Below, piece by piece: positions 50,561-63,831 of a stretch of DNA of 64,000 nt; position 1 is the stretch's first letter, and every line of letters starts with the position of its first letter. The DNA is taken from assembly GCF_000321225.1 (NCBI RefSeq), contig NW_004451878.1:530412-594411 (forward strand), written 5' to 3'. The notes beneath the pieces were generated by a model. It did not search any database. It was given only the letters and a program-made list of their open reading frames with translations, and was not told the origin of the DNA. The position numbers were made by a program, and so were the translations under genes. This stretch comes from Odobenus rosmarus divergens. Its lineage: Eukaryota; Chordata; Mammalia; Carnivora; Odobenidae.

Positions 50561-52489
50561 ATTAATTTGTTAAAGGAATTATCAGTTTACTTCTGAATGA
50601 CTCATCCTCCAGATTTCTGCTTTCTCATAGTATAATTTCTTCCCCCCTATTTCCCATAAATGGAATCCTCACTCCTTTTCTCTTTCCATACTGTCTTCAT
50701 CTAAACCAGAAAACACAGACAATGATTTGAGTGGCTATCTTCTCTGTTCTCCCCAGTATGGTACACAGCACCATTCTAAGGGAATACGAGAGAAGTTTCT
50801 TATATACAGTGGATTCCTTAGGGCTGTGGGACTTAATTTTCTCCCAGAACCCAGATGAAAAAGGCTTAAAGTCTTGATTATATTCAGTTTCAACATCTGG
50901 GGGACAAAAATACTTTACAGAAGGCACTGTATGCTTCGTACTACATCACACCTGGAGGTACAATATCCGCCTCTCACACTTTTAGTGATGTGAGGATGAA
51001 TTAGGTTCAGATGATGAAAATGTCTAATAGTTTCATCTACTAATGACTGCTGTAGATTTCTGGTGGGTGGGGGTAGGGGGTGGCCAGGAACCTAAGCCAA
51101 GAATTGAGTGACAACTTCTACCAAGGGTGATTCTCATCTTGGGGCCCTGAAGTGATGACGACTCATGTGGTATAATATCAAACTGCCTTACTCAAAAGGA
51201 ATCAGTTTGACTTCTCCTTGGCATATCCCTCTAATCGTGGTCAGTAATACTGAGAGCAAGACCAGAAATGGACCATTCATTTCCACCTTAAGACAGCTTT
51301 AAAAATCTGAGTTAAAAAAAAATAATTAAATTAAAAAATCTAAGTCAACATATTCAAAGTCTTTTGCCTATTAGAATGGGCCTAGCATGCCAGAAGAATA
51401 TTTATCCTCCTCTGTACTATTTCCAATCTCCTAAATCTTTTTTTCTGAGAAACACGGAAAAGCATCCAAGACAGGACACAAAGCAAATTATGCTCACTAC
51501 ACCTAGAGGGAAATTAAAAGAAATATTTTCCTCCAAAAACTTAATCTAAATAAACACAGTAAAGTAATACCAGATACCTCCTTTATCGCACTTTAAAAGA
51601 TTAGAAGATATGAAAGCAGCAGTTTCTAGCCTCTGCGCCCAGTGGGTAGTCAACAAAGTTGTTGACGGTCTCATTCCTGTCATCATAAAAGGGCTAAATA
51701 GGTAAGGGCAAGGCCTAGACAATTAAGTAATATACTAGAGCAATATAAAGAACAATGCAAGGGGGAGGACCCAGAGTTTACTAAACCAAAGCAATTAGAG
51801 CAAGCTGTTTTGGTTAGACACCTAGGAAAATATATCATGCACCAGCTTTTTTATTGCAGGAAAACTAGTACATGAATAGCCTCTGCTACCACCATAACCC
51901 TGACATGGCCTCTATCATACATGGGTTCTGTCTCTTGGCATGGATTCCATAATTGATAAAGTTCCCTTCTGGGGAACAGCACAGCTGAGTTTCCCTGGGA
52001 CTGTGTCCCTCTTGCTGGACATGTACCCATACTTTCCTATATCATCCTGTTCTGCCCTCTATTCCACTGTGACCTATTCAACCTGCATCTACTCTGACAA
52101 GATCAGTGGTGGAGTCAGAGCAGAGCAGAATGAACTTGTTCCACCCCGACCTCACCGTCCACAGGTAAAACCTACCACTAGTGTAAGCTCAGCATGAAGA
52201 GCAAATGAAATGGAAACCTTGAGTGAGGTCAAAAGTATAAAACATAATTAATAAATTCATACAACGTTAGAGCTACAGGGGAGATTAAAGTTCACTTATT
52301 ATAACCCTATTTTATAAAACAGAATACTGTAGCCCAGAGAAATTATTTGCCTCAAATTACAGTAGCAATAAGAAAATAAAATACAAAGTAAAATGAAGTC
52401 TAAAGACCTTTTGAGTAAAGATCAAAAACATTAGGTAAAACTACTAATCATGTAGAAATATTTGGAATTTTTAAAGCACAAATCTGTTC

Positions 52490-54420
52490 ATTTAACAAAC
52501 ATTTACTGAGAGCCTATTATGTGCCAGGTTATAGTCTTAAGAACTAGGGATGCACCACTGAATAAAAACGGGCAAAAATCCCTATCCTCATGGAGTGTAC
52601 AATCCAGCAGGGAGAGAGAGAAAATGAACATTAAGTAAAATACATAGTATGTCATATAGGTAGAAATACCATGAAGGGGCAGAGAGAGGGGATAAGCAGT
52701 ACCTGGGTGTGGAGGTGGTTAGGAGGGTCATATTTTAAAATAAGATGGTCCAGGGAGGCCCTTTAATAAGACACACTTGAATGAAGACTTAAAGGAGGTT
52801 AAGGAAGTTAGCCAAATATTCTCTAAGGGAGAAGTATCCCCAGGCAGAGCAAACAGCAAATTAAAAAGCCCCAAAGCAAAAGTGTCCCTAAATTGTCCCA
52901 AAGAACACAAGGCTGAGCAGAATGAGCAAGAACAAAGAGCAGTAGGAGATAAAGCCTCAAAAGTGATTAGGACCTTGTATGGGGCCCTGATTTTATGGGG
53001 CCTTGTATGACATTACAAGGACTCTGGCTTTTCCTGAAAAGCCGAAGGGGACTTTGAGCAGAGGAGTGAAATGATCTTACTTTTTCTAAAAGGACTGCTC
53101 TGGTTGTGGTACTAACAGTCTATAAGGGGGCAAATATAGAAACAGGAAAACCAACCAGGAGACTGCCACAATAATTCAGGCATGATGATGACTTAGATCA
53201 GGGATGCGGTGGGGCAGATACTGAAAAGGAGTTGTATTTTGAATACATTTTTCAAGGTAGACCTAACAAGAAGTGGATGTGGGTTGCATAAGAAAGAGAG
53301 TGAGGGTTGACTCTATTTGGCCAGTACTCCTACAAGGATGGAGTGGTCATTTGCTGAGATGGAGAAGACTGAAGGAACACATTTTTGTTGTTCGGGAATG
53401 TGTGTATGTATGTGTAGAGGGGGGAGACCGAAGGTTGGTTTTTGGATGTCTTAAGTTTGGTTTATGCATGGAGAAAGTATACAAAATACAAGCAGACAGG
53501 GGCACCTGGGTGGCTCAGCTGGTTAAGCGTCTGGCTTCAGCTAAGGTCATGACCCCAGGATCCTGGTATTGGAGCCCTGAGTGGGGCTCCCTGCTCAGAG
53601 GGCAGTCCGCTTCTCCCTCTGCCTCTGCCCCTCCCCCGCCCCACCCTGCTTGTGCTCGCTCACTCTCTCTCTCTCAAATAAATATAAAATCTTTTTAAAA
53701 AACACAAGCAGACAAATTACTTAGGAAACTCTTACAATACTCCACGAGAGATGCTGGTGGTTTGGACCAAGCATCTGGCAGTATAAGTAACATGAGCTGG
53801 AGATATATTTTGAACGTAGAGTTGACACGATTTGCTGAGGAAGTGATGAATGATGAAAGAGAGAGAAAGATCGAAGTCAGTGATATTTCAAGTTTCTTGG
53901 CCTCAATAGACGGGACTCCTATTACTTGATAAGGGAAAGTGTGTAGAAAGAGCAAATTTGAGGGAAACCGACAATGTGGAAATGTCAAGTAGGCAGTCAG
54001 GGTTATAACAATTTGGTTTCAGGGAGAGGTCTGGACCAGAGATATAAATGTGGGAGTTTGTAGAGAACATTTAAAACCACCAGACGAAAAGAGATCACCA
54101 AAGAGCAAGTGTAGATGGAAAAGAAGTCCAGGGACTGAGCCCTGGGACACCCTAATATTGCAAAACTGGAGATGAGAAAAACTTCTAAGAAGCAATGGCC
54201 AGTTGAGTTGGAAGAAAAATCAAAAGCTTTGGTGTTGTAGAAGCTAGGTGATAAGGTACTTTAAAAAAGTGGGGTGATCAATTGTGTTTAATTCTGTTGA
54301 TAGGTGAAGAGGAAGTCTGAGAATGAATGACCGTGGGATTTAGCAACGTGGAGGTCATTGGAGAGGTAAAGGCAAATAGTCTTATTAGAATGCATTCAAG
54401 AGAGAATGTGAGGACAGGAG
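52490..54420 (+). repeat. Old interspersed repeat, long copy
   Basis: Blocks tattatgtgccaggttatag, tgagcagaggagtgaaatg, aggactgctctggttgtg, ggactgagccctgggacac. Same family as 1750 and 42430. A SINE interrupts it at 53499. Confidence 0.5.
53499..53703 (+). mobile_element. CAN-SINE
   Basis: Target duplication acaagcagaca at 53488-53498 and 53704-53714. Confidence 0.93.
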
Positions 54421-54760
54421 GAGGGGGTACAGACAACTCAAGGAGTTCTGTCATCAAGAGAAGCAGAGAAGGTTGGTGGTAGGTGAAGGAGAAAGCAGGT
54501 TAAAGAAAGGCAGCTTTCTTCTCTCTCTCTCTTTTTTTAAGTTGGTTGGTTTTAAAGATGGAAGAAATTACAGCAGCTTTATATATTGATAGGAAGACTC
54601 TAGTAGTCAAGAGGAAATTATGATGCAGAAGACAAGGGGAAGAGACGCTGAGGCAATGTCTTTGAGTAGGTGGAAGGGAACTGGATCTAGCTGCAAGTCA
54701 GAGCAGACCTAAGACAGAATAAATGGTTTATCCATATTAACAAGAATTAAGATACACAGG

Positions 54761-54784
54761 TAGGTAGGTAGGTAGGTAGGTAGA
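54761..54784. repeat. (TAGG)n microsatellite
   Basis: About six tetranucleotide units. Confidence 0.9.
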
Positions 54785-55785
54785 TATGATGGTAGGAGCT
54801 TGGGGAAGCTCCCTTTTGACCGCTTGTCTTTTCAGTGATATAGGAAGCATTGTCACCAACTGGTGAGTATGAGGGAAAACCTAGAGGAAGTTTGAGGAGA
54901 ATAAAGAAATAATTATCTAGGAAAGTCTTCATTCTTATTTAGTTGTTTTTTTACTTGAAATGCCTGCCATCTATCCTATTTGAAATAGTTGGTCCAAATT
55001 TAATTGTTTTTTCCCCCCAAAAATCAAAATCTATCTCAATCAGGCTCACTTCTTACATTCAGTTCTCTTCATTTTTATAGGTCCCTGCTCATTTAGAAAA
55101 CTTAGAGAATTTGTCCTCCCAACTGTGATTTCACAAACTTGTAAATTCAGGCAAACTCTTAGATTCTAGGCTTCTTTCCAAAATACATCCATCAGTTCAA
55201 ACAGGATTTACCACACTACCATCAGTAAGGGTCATGAGACTCAGGCTTCCTCCCTGGTAGCTGCTAGCTATCCCAGGATTCTCTAACCCTGCAAAAATAA
55301 ATCATTAACTCTGTTTACATATGACCAAATTACAATGTAAAAACATACTCATACTCAGGTGAGACTTATGTTCAGAGACTGAACTTAGAGGAAGAAGACT
55401 TAAAAGCTGCTTAATCCTATGTAAGATTTAATCCCATCATCATTTCACTATTAACTTGATGTCAGACAAGTCAATTCACCTATCTCAGATAAACAAACTA
55501 AAAAAATAGAACAAGCAAAAAACTTGTTGTACGAGACCAAACAAATAAGAACCAATACAACTTATCCTAGAAGTAGAAGGTTGGTCTGACATCTGAAAAT
55601 CAATTAATGTAATACATCTTATTAAATAGGAAAAAAAGACAAAAAACATACAATAATCCTAATAGATGCAAAAAACATTTCACAAAACAACTTTTCATGA
55701 TAAAAACTCAACAAATTAGTAACAGAAGGTAACTTTCCCAAACTAATAAAGGGCATTCAGGAGCCCTTTATTAAAAGCCTTTACT

Positions 55786-56012
55786 GGGGCGCCTGGGTGG
55801 CTCAGTGCGGAAAGCATCCGACTCTTGATTTCAGCTCAGGTCATGATCTCAGGGTTGTGAGATCAAGTCCCGTGTCAGGCTCTGTGCTGGGCGCGGAGCC
55901 TGCTTAAGATCCTCTCTCTCTCTCTCTCTCTCGCTCTCGCTGTCTCTCCCTGTGATGCTCACCCCTCACCAACCCCCCTGCCCTGCTCATGCACTCTCAA
56001 TCTCTCAAAAAA
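55786..56012 (+). mobile_element. CAN-SINE inside the L1
   Basis: Head GGGGCGCCTGGGTGGCTCAG and a (CT)n-rich body. The flanks aaaagcctttact / aaaaggctttatt are compatible with a target duplication. Confidence 0.9.
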
Positions 56013-56762
56013 AAAAGGCTTTATTAAAACCCACAGCTAACATCATACATAATGATGAAAGACCAAATGCTTTCCCCCTAAGATCAGAAACAAGACAAGA
56101 GTGTCACTCATCATTCCTATTCAACACGGTACTGGATGTTCTACCCAGGGCAATTAGACAAGAAAAAGGCATTCACATAGAGGGAAAAAACTGTCTCTCT
56201 CTATATAAAAAAAAATCCCAAGAAACCCCCTAAAAAACTATTAGAAGTAAAAGAGAGTTCAGAAAGGTTGCAGAATACAAGATCAATATACAAAAATCAA
56301 TTACATTTCTATACACTTGCAACGAACAATCTGAAAATAAAATTAACAAAACAATTTTATTTAAAACAGCATCAAAAAGAATAAAATACTTTGGAATAAA
56401 TTTAACAAAGTAAATACAAACTTTAGGCTCTGAAAACTACAGGACATTGTTGAAAGAAATTAAAGAAGACTTAAATGAATGTAAAGATATCCTGTGTTCA
56501 TGAATCACAAGACAATAGCTCTCAAATTGATCTGTAGATTCAATGCAATCCCTATAAAAAAATCTCAGCTAAGTTTTTTGCAGGAGATAATCTTAAAATT
56601 CTTATGAAAAACCAGTAATAAAACCACTTATGGAAAAAAAATTCTTATGAAAAATGCAAGGGTCTCAGAATAGCAAAACAATCTTAAAAAAGAACAAAGT
56701 CGGAGGACTCATACTTCCCAACTTCATAACTTACTACAAAGCTACATTAATCAAGACAGATT

Positions 56763-56950
56763 GGGGACACCTGCGTGGCTCAGTCAGGTCAGTCTGCCTC
56801 CGGCTCAGGTCATGATCCCAGGGTCCTGGGATCGAGTCCCACATCGGGCTCCCTGCTCAGCAGGGAGTCTGCTTCTCCCTCTGCCTGTCGCTTCCCTTGC
56901 TTGCGCATGTTCTCTCTCTGACAAATGAATAAATAAAACCTTAAAAAAAA
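56763..56950 (+). mobile_element. CAN-SINE inside the L1
   Basis: Head GGGGACACCTGCGTGGCTCAG-type, A-rich tail. Flanks aagacagattg / aagacaggttg. Confidence 0.9.
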
Positions 56951-57762
56951 AGACAGGTTGTACTGATATAATGATAAACATAGATTAACAGAACTGAGAG
57001 TTCAGAAATAAACCCCTACATCAGGAGTCCACTAATTTTTGACAAGAGTGTCACATCAATTCAATAGGACAAATAATAGTTTTTTGAACAAATGGTGTTG
57101 GGACAACAGAATATCTTCATGCAAAAGAATGGAGTTGGATCCTTGTCTAACACCATACACAAAAATTAACTCAAAATAAATTACAGACCTAAATGTAAGA
57201 GCTAAAACTAAAAAACTCTTAGAAGAACACACAGGAGTATATTAGGATTAGGTAGTGGATTAGGTAATAGTTAAAGCAACAAAAGAAAAAGTAGATGAAC
57301 TGGAGTTCATCAAAATTAAAATCTTCTGTGCTGCAAAGGAAATCATCAAAAAAGTGAAAAAACAATCTCCAGAATGGGAGAAAAATCTTTGCTAACCGTA
57401 TGTCTGATAAGGGGCCTGTTTGTAGAATATACGAACACTCGTAACTCAATAATCAAATGATAAATAACCCAATTACAAAACGGGCAAAGGATCTGAAAAG
57501 AATGTTCTCCAAAGAAGATATAGAAATGGCTGATAAGCACATGAAAAGATGCTCAACATTATTAGCTATTGGGAAAATGCAAATTAAAACCACAGTGAGA
57601 TACCACTTCACACCCAGGGGGATGGCCATAATCGAAGAGACAGATAAGGACACATGTTGGTAAATGTGAAGAAATCTGAACCCTTATACACCATAGGTAG
57701 GAATATAAAAAGGTGCAGCCATTTTGGAAAACATTTCTGTTCCTCAAAAGGTTCAACAAAGA

Positions 57763-57958
57763 GGGACGCCTGTGTGGCTCAGTCAGTTAAGCGCCTGCCT
57801 TCGGCTCAGGTCATGATCCCAGGGTCCTGGGATCGAGCCCCACGTCGGGCTCCCTGCTCATCGGGGAGCCTGCTTCTCCCTCTCCCTCTGCCTGCCGCTC
57901 CCCCAGCTTGTGCTCTCTCTCTCTGACAGATAAATAAATAAAATCTTTAAAAAAAAAA
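57763..57958 (+). mobile_element. CAN-SINE inside the L1
   Basis: Target duplication aaaaggttcaacaaag at 57747-57762 and aaaagattcaacaaag at 57959-57974. Confidence 0.93.
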
Positions 57959-58395
57959 AAAAGATTCAACAAAGACCTACCATATGACCCAGCATATTCA
58001 CTCCTAAGTATATGCCCAAGAGAAATGAAAACATATGTCCACAAAAAAATTTGTCAATAAATATTCATCGCAGCATTATTCATAATAGCCAATTAGTAGA
58101 AACAGCCCAAATGTTCAACTGATGAATGAGTAAATAAAATGTGGTATCCAGAGTGAAGTATTACTGGGCAACAAAAAGCAGTAAAGTATTGATACATGCT
58201 ACAACATGGAAAAATCTTAAAAATATTATACTAAACAAAAGATTCCAGTCACAAAAAACTATATATTGTATGATTCCATTTATATGAAAAGTCCAGAATA
58301 GACAAATCTACAGAGACCAAAAGTAGGCTGGTGATTGCCTAAAGCTGAGCAAGGACAGAATGGAAAGTGTATGGTATGGAATAGGCATGGAATTT

Positions 58396-58965
58396 TTCTT
58401 CTTAAAATTTTTAATTGTGGTTAAAAAAATGCAACATAAACTAAAATTTACCACTGTAATTATGTATAAGTGTACAGTTCAGTAATATTAAGTAGATTCA
58501 CATTATTGTAAAATCGATCTCCAGAACTTTTTCATATTGCAAAACTGAAACTCTATCCTTTAAACAACTTCCCATTTCCTCCTCCCCCCAGACCCTGGCA
58601 ATGACTATTCTACTTTCTGTCTCTGTGAATTTGACTACTCTAGGTTCTCATGTAAGTGGCATCATACTGTATTTGTCTTTTTGTGACTTTACTTCACTCA
58701 GCAGAATGATCTTAGTGCTCATCCATATTATAGCATGTGATAGTATTTCTTCCCTTTTTAAGGCTGAGTAATATTCCATTGTATATTTATATACATACCA
58801 CATTTTGTTTATACATTCATCTGTTGATAGACACTGGGTTGCTTCCACTTCTCTGCTATTGTGAATAATGTTGCCATGAACATGGTATGCAAATATCTGT
58901 TCAAGATCCTACTTCCAATTATTTTAGATACATACCCAAAAGTGGAATTGCTGGATTATGGAGGC
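58396..58965 (-). mobile_element. L1 3' fragment in opposite orientation
   Basis: Antisense phrases ctgtctctgtgaatttgac, ggctgagtaatattccattg, gttgcttccacttctctgc. It lies between two parts of a + strand L1 3'UTR. Confidence 0.82.
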
Positions 58966-59110
58966 ATCTCCTTAGAATGATAAAATTATTCTAAAATTTG
59001 ACAGTGGTGACAGTTGCACAATCCTAGAACATACTAAAAACCACTGAATTGTACACTTCAAATGCGTAAATCATATGGTATATAAATTATATCTTGATAA
59101 AACTGTTTAA
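58966..59110 (+). mobile_element. L1 3' end
   Basis: Phrases accactgaattgtacactt and ttatatcttgataaaactg mark the last bases of an L1 3'UTR in + orientation. Confidence 0.82.
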
Positions 59111-59559
59111 AAAATACAACTCTTAAAGGCTGAATCGTGGATATAATTACTGAAAAATTTTGACTGAACTAGATTATTAATCTAGTTAAATAACCAGTCA
59201 ATCTTGTCATACAGGTAATTTTGGCTCTTATTTTCGATGACCTGGCTAGATATTTAGTTTTTTGAGACGTAACCTAAGTGCTTCTTCAACTCTGATCCAT
59301 TAGAGAAAAGTAAGAAAAAGGAATTCTCAGTATCTTTAATCCAATACTAAACTTCTTCATATTTTGTGTCAGAAAATACTGTGAAGAAATAACAAATTCA
59401 TACTAATACTAACTATAGCAATTTTTATTTCACCTGCTTTGTAGCTATGCCATTCACCAGATTTTTAAAAGATAGGGATAAATAAGGCAGGACTTGATTA
59501 CTCACTTTGACTTCAGATTTACTTTTTGAAATGTCACTCACAATGATTTCACATAGAAG

Positions 59560-60203
59560 ATGCTCAAAAGACAGAAGGTTTATTCACTTTATTTTTGCAA
59601 TACAAAATTATAAAATTAAAAAGTCCTAAGTCCAATGTCACTGAATGGGGAAAGAGGTAACAAGTTAAAAAACGAGGAAAGAAAAATCTTGAGGAAAAAA
59701 ATGTGCATCAAATTCAGATTCTTCTCACCTCTAACTGTTATACACAACTAGAAAAGCTATCAGCAATACAGATGGCCACTGATACTTAGAAACTCATTTC
59801 ATCATCTTTTCGGCTTTATCTAGACATTTTCAATCTTGTCAAGATTCAAAGATACATGTTTAGAAAGACAATAAATGAGATAATCTCAAAGATTTCTCAT
59901 GATCTCCTCTGATCAGAGCAGAGCTAAGTGAAAAAAACCTTACTGGTCTGACTGATCATTTTTAAAACAATAGACTCTATATAGTTCACAGCAAAAACAC
60001 AAGTTTAGAGGTCGACTTTCAATTTCAGTCCAAGCAGAGACTGAAACAATGGTTATGATCTAATTATAGAGATGGTTGTCACGTTGGGACAGTCCTTCTT
60101 TCCAGATTACCAGTCTTATACATTTTAACAGTTTTCCTAAATAATCTCTCAGGGTTGATTTTAAGTGAAGATTGAAATACTAACAATTGGATTCGGATTC
60201 TCA
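59560..60203 (-). other. CCDC15: CCDC15 3' untranslated region
   Basis: About 0.64 kb of AT-rich, non-repetitive sequence between the stop and the paired poly(A) signals. Confidence 0.7.
59579..59593 (-). terminator. CCDC15 polyadenylation signals
   Basis: Two AATAAA hexamers on the minus strand, at 59593-59588 and 59584-59579, spaced as AATAAAGTGAATAAA. Confidence 0.75.
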
Positions 60204-60325
60204 TTATAGATTTTTCAAAGTCCGTCTGTGTGCAGAAGCCAAATTATGCATGGCAACTCGAACAGTTGAGGTCCCCTCAGGGATATCACAGGAATTGATG
60301 ACCGAATGTAGTGCCCGGGTATATG
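60204..60325 (-). CDS. CCDC15: CCDC15 last coding exon
   Basis: Acceptor TATTTGTAG, then residues completing Ala and YTRALHSVINS...RRTLKNL, with TAA at 60206-60204. Confidence 0.92.
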
Positions 60326-61403
60326 CTACAAATAAAGGTTTGCACAGTGATGAATGAAGTCAGATTCTAAACTACTCACTCTCCCAACCTCCTTCCCATT
60401 AGTACTGCTTCTCTACAAGTCTCATAGGTATTAACTTTGCCTATTCATTGAATAAATATTTATTGAGTACTTAGTACATGCCAAGCACTCCATGAGGACA
60501 TGTTAAGTAACACTAAAGTATTTGGATAATAGGGAATTCAACTGGACAGAGGCCTAACTTAGATGGCCATAAAACACAAGTTCTAATTTCTTCATTTATA
60601 GGAGGACCTGGAAGCCAAGTCCCCCTACAGTGGAGTAGAAATATTTCCCCAGCATTAATGGAGACAGAAGATAGCAGATCTCGAAAAAGATTATAACTCA
60701 CTATAATTGTTTTTATTGTCTCAGAGTTGTTTTGTAAATGAGTTATAACAATCTCTGATATACAGTAAATACCCAATAAATGCTAACTTACTATAATCAC
60801 TACATTTGCTTTTTTTTTTTTTTTTTTTTTTTAATTGCCACCAGGCCCCAACCATTCCTTTAAGAAGCTTACCTCTATGGTTTTTATAGAAAATACAATT
60901 GTTGGCACAGGTATCAGGATGAGCATCCCAAAAATCAGGACCACAGCAGCATAGTGGAGGTAAAGTAATATTATACAGCCTCATTTTCTCCTGGATCTGG
61001 GCTCGTAGAGCTTCTATATATCTATAAAGATACAGTATGATCAGGCGAAGTTAATCTCTAGGAAGAGAATGAGCATGAGTCCCTATTTGACTACCAGCTT
61101 TAACCGTTAAAACTATTTCACATCTCCGTGCCTCAACTCTTCCTCTTTGTAATGGGAAACAGCACTGGGGGAAATACAGTGCTATTCCTCTGGAGCCAGG
61201 ACTTTATGCAGAATTTTTCAAAATACCTTTGGCATTCCTTTTCTCTCTGTTGTTGTTTTTCTCTGGCTCCTTTTAGTTCCTCAAGTTTTAGCTGGGCTAG
61301 TATGTCACTCATCTTCTCCTCCGAATATAGCTCTTCAGGAAAGTTCACTCTTAGTATCCTCTGCTTTTCAGCATAACGTTGCCGCTCTTTCTCTTTTTTA
61401 ATT
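60204..61403 (-). CDS. CCDC15: CCDC15, coiled-coil domain-containing protein 15 (last three coding exons)
   Basis: Exons 61227-61403, 60873-61021 and 60204-60325 join in frame to give the C-terminal 148 residues. The first of these exons is strongly charged and coiled-coil-like (KKEKERQRYAEKQRI... and KGAREKQQQREKECQR). It is followed by the cysteine-rich PPLCCCGPDFWDAHPDTCAN and a tail ending HRRTLKNL. The wording matches the C-terminus of mammalian CCDC15, a centriole/centrosome protein implicated in centriole integrity and ciliogenesis (family knowledge). All upstream exons lie beyond 64000. The orientation and order next to SLC37A2 match the human locus. Confidence 0.92.
60810..60833. repeat. 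Poly(T) run
   Basis: About 22 T in the CCDC15 intron, 40 bases downstream of the penultimate exon. Confidence 0.9.
60873..61021 (-). CDS. CCDC15: CCDC15 penultimate coding exon
   Basis: Acceptor CTTTATAG, 49 full codons from YIEALRAQIQ to IFYKNHR, and donor AGAG|GTAAGC. It includes the CCC and C-x-x-x-C cysteines of the conserved C-terminal block. Confidence 0.92.
61227..61403 (-). CDS. CCDC15: CCDC15 antepenultimate coding exon
   Basis: Acceptor TTATTCTCAG, 58 full codons, then AG of a split Arg. Donor AAAG|GTATTT. The composition is Lys/Glu/Gln/Arg-rich, as in a coiled coil. Confidence 0.9.
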
Positions 61404-62639
61404 CTGAGAATAAAATCATAACATGGTTAGGAATTTCATAAAATCATTATTTAGAATTAGCTTCTAGACCCAAATAATTCAAGGAATTCCCAGAAATAAG
61501 AGAGTCAGGAAATCAGTTTAGCACCCCTAGAATAGCCTCAAAAATCCCTGCTGGCTGACTGGAGTTTATTCTACAGCTCACAGAAACATACAGCTCTCAA
61601 ATGGCAAGGACCACTGGTTATGGATACAAAGGTTTCGCTGTAAGAATCCAAGTACAAAAGCTTTCTTACCTTAGACAACCAAATAAATAGATAAATCAAC
61701 CAACCAACCAACCAGACAAAATACAAAAACAATGGGTTTTATGACTCCGGACATCAGGCAATGAGAAACCGTGATTCTTGACAGATGGTAAACAAATGAA
61801 GTGAGCCCTGTTAACTGCCCTAGCCTACTGCCTTGTAAGTTTCCATGCAGCGGCACAAGGTAGGAGTATTGAGGTAAGGCCTGGGAGACTCCCTAAGTTG
61901 AGAAGACAGGGCTGAAGGTCCAGGGACACAAAGGCAACTAGAGTTCGTAGAGGGAATACCAGAGAGCGGAGAGCTGTTCAAGAGCAAAAACCTGGAGATC
62001 CACAGAGGGTCTCCTTCTGATACACAGCAGAGTTCTGTGTACCTATTTGAGGAAATAACCTGAGGCTAGGGACAGAATCATCAAAATGGGTGGGAAGGGA
62101 CAGTGCCTTATGGTCACACAGAGCTGGTAATAGTGCCTGTTCCCACCAATCAAACTTGAAAAACTCGTAACACACAGGGCATTGGGTAGAGTTTTCAGGA
62201 CGATCTTATCTCCACAGTGGGGAATAACGATTAGTCTTTAACTGAGCACTGTTCCAGACATGACCTAATAAATTATAAAAGCTCCCAAAGTAATTTAACT
62301 GTACCCCAAAAGCTCAGAAAAATTTGTAAGAACACAAAGCTACCCAGCAACCAACAAGGTAAAATTCACAATGTTTGACATCTAATCAAAGATTACCAAG
62401 GATGCAAAGAAGCAGGAAAACCTACTCATAATGAAGAGACTAACCAATCAAAACCAACCTAGAACTGAGTTATTAGAATTAGCACAGGAAACCATTAGAA
62501 CAGTGATTATGTCTACATTTTATATGTTCAAATAGTTAAGATATAAAAAAGATAAGTCAAACTTCTTGAGATGAAAACTACAATTTCTGAAATGAAAAAT
62601 ATGCTGGAGAACAAACCTATATCTAATGGAATCAATAAC

Positions 62640-63831
62640 TAGTAACCTTTCAAAACAGCACCAGGCCCACATGGGTTCACCAAATAATCATGGAAGAAAT
62701 TATACCAATTCTCTGCAATCTTCTTTCAGGGGACAGAAACAGAAAGAATAACTCTTAACTCATTCTATGAGGCCAGCACTACCCTAATACCAAAACCAGA
62801 CAAAGATATTACAGGAAAAGAAAACTAGAGGGGCACCTGGGTGGTTCAGTCAGTTAAGTACCCACCTTCACCTCAGGTCATGATCTCAGAGTCCTGGGAT
62901 CAAGCACCGCGTTGGGCTCCCTGCTTGGAAGGAAGTCTGCTTGTCCCTCTCTGCCCTCCCCCTGCTTATGCTCTCTCTGTCGGTCTCTCAAATAAATAAA
63001 TAAAATATTAAAAAACAACAACAACTAGAGACCAATATTTCTCATGAACACAGAGACAAAAATCCTCAAAAATGTTAGCACATCAAAACTAACAATGTAT
63101 AAAAAGAATTGTATGCCAAGACCAAGTGGAATTTATCCCAGGAATGCAAGGCTAGTTCAACACGAAAAAAAAAATCAATTAATGTAATCTATCACATCAA
63201 CAGGTTAAATAAGAAAAATCACATGACCCTATAAATATATGTAGAAAAAGCATTTGACAAAATCCAACACCATTTATGATATTCCTGGTAAACTAGAAAT
63301 AAAAGGAAATTCCTAAACTTGATAGAGAGTATCTACAAAAAACCTACAGCTAAGATCATACTCAAAGGAGAGAAACTAGACACTTGCCCACTAGGATCAG
63401 GAATAAGGCAAGATTGTCTCCTCACCATTCGTTTTCAACATGGTACTGAAAGTCTTAGATAATGCAATAAGACAAGAAAAGGAAATAAAAGATAAACAAA
63501 TTGGGAAGGAAAATAAAGCTGTGTTTGTTTCCAGATGATTTGACAGTCTATGTTCTTCCCAACCTGATTTATAGAATTAATGCAATCCCCCAAAAAATCC
63601 CAAGAAGTTATTTTATATATAGTGACAAAGTGATTCTAAAGTTTATATGGTGAGGCAAAATTCCCAGAATAGCTAAGATAATATTGAGGGGAAAAAACAA
63701 AGTTAGAAGATACATTCTACTCAACTTCAAGACTTATTACAAAGCTACAGTAATCGAGACAGTATGGTATTGGTGGGAGAATAGACAAATAGAATAGAAT
63801 GGAACAGAGAGCCCAGAAATAGACCCATCTT
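62640..63831 (+). mobile_element. L1 ORF2 fragment
   Basis: Phrases gaggccagcactaccctaat, ggaatttatcccaggaatgc, gcatttgacaaaatccaac. Degenerate; interrupted by a SINE. Confidence 0.88.
62830..63020 (+). mobile_element. CAN-SINE inside the L1
   Basis: Head GGGGCACCTGGGTGGTTCAG. Flanks aactagag at 62823-62830 and 63023-63030. Confidence 0.9.

Larger units (their letters stand above)
55500..58395 (+). mobile_element. L1 ORF2/3'UTR remnant
   Basis: Contains aatcaattaatgtaatacat, cattcctattcaacacgg, caatgcaatccctat, ggatctgaaaagaatgttctcc and the 3' block catagcagcattattcat-like phrase. Multiple frameshifts; no intact ORF. Three SINEs interrupt it. Confidence 0.88.
38520..59559. other. Intergenic DNA between SLC37A2 and CCDC15
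   Basis: About 21 kb without a recognised gene. The open frames seen in it are repeat-derived or chance. Unassigned non-repetitive stretches include about 38.7-41.0, 45.6-46.7, 47.5-49.3 and 50.7-52.4 kb. Confidence 0.65.

Noticed and set aside
61660..61680. Possible extra CCDC15 exon ending at a GTAAGA donor
   Set aside because: No in-frame coding sequence or acceptor precedes it, and it matches nothing I know of the protein.
55500..63831. Active L1 element
   Set aside because: The reverse-transcriptase region is broken by frameshifts, stops and SINE insertions. No long ORF survives.
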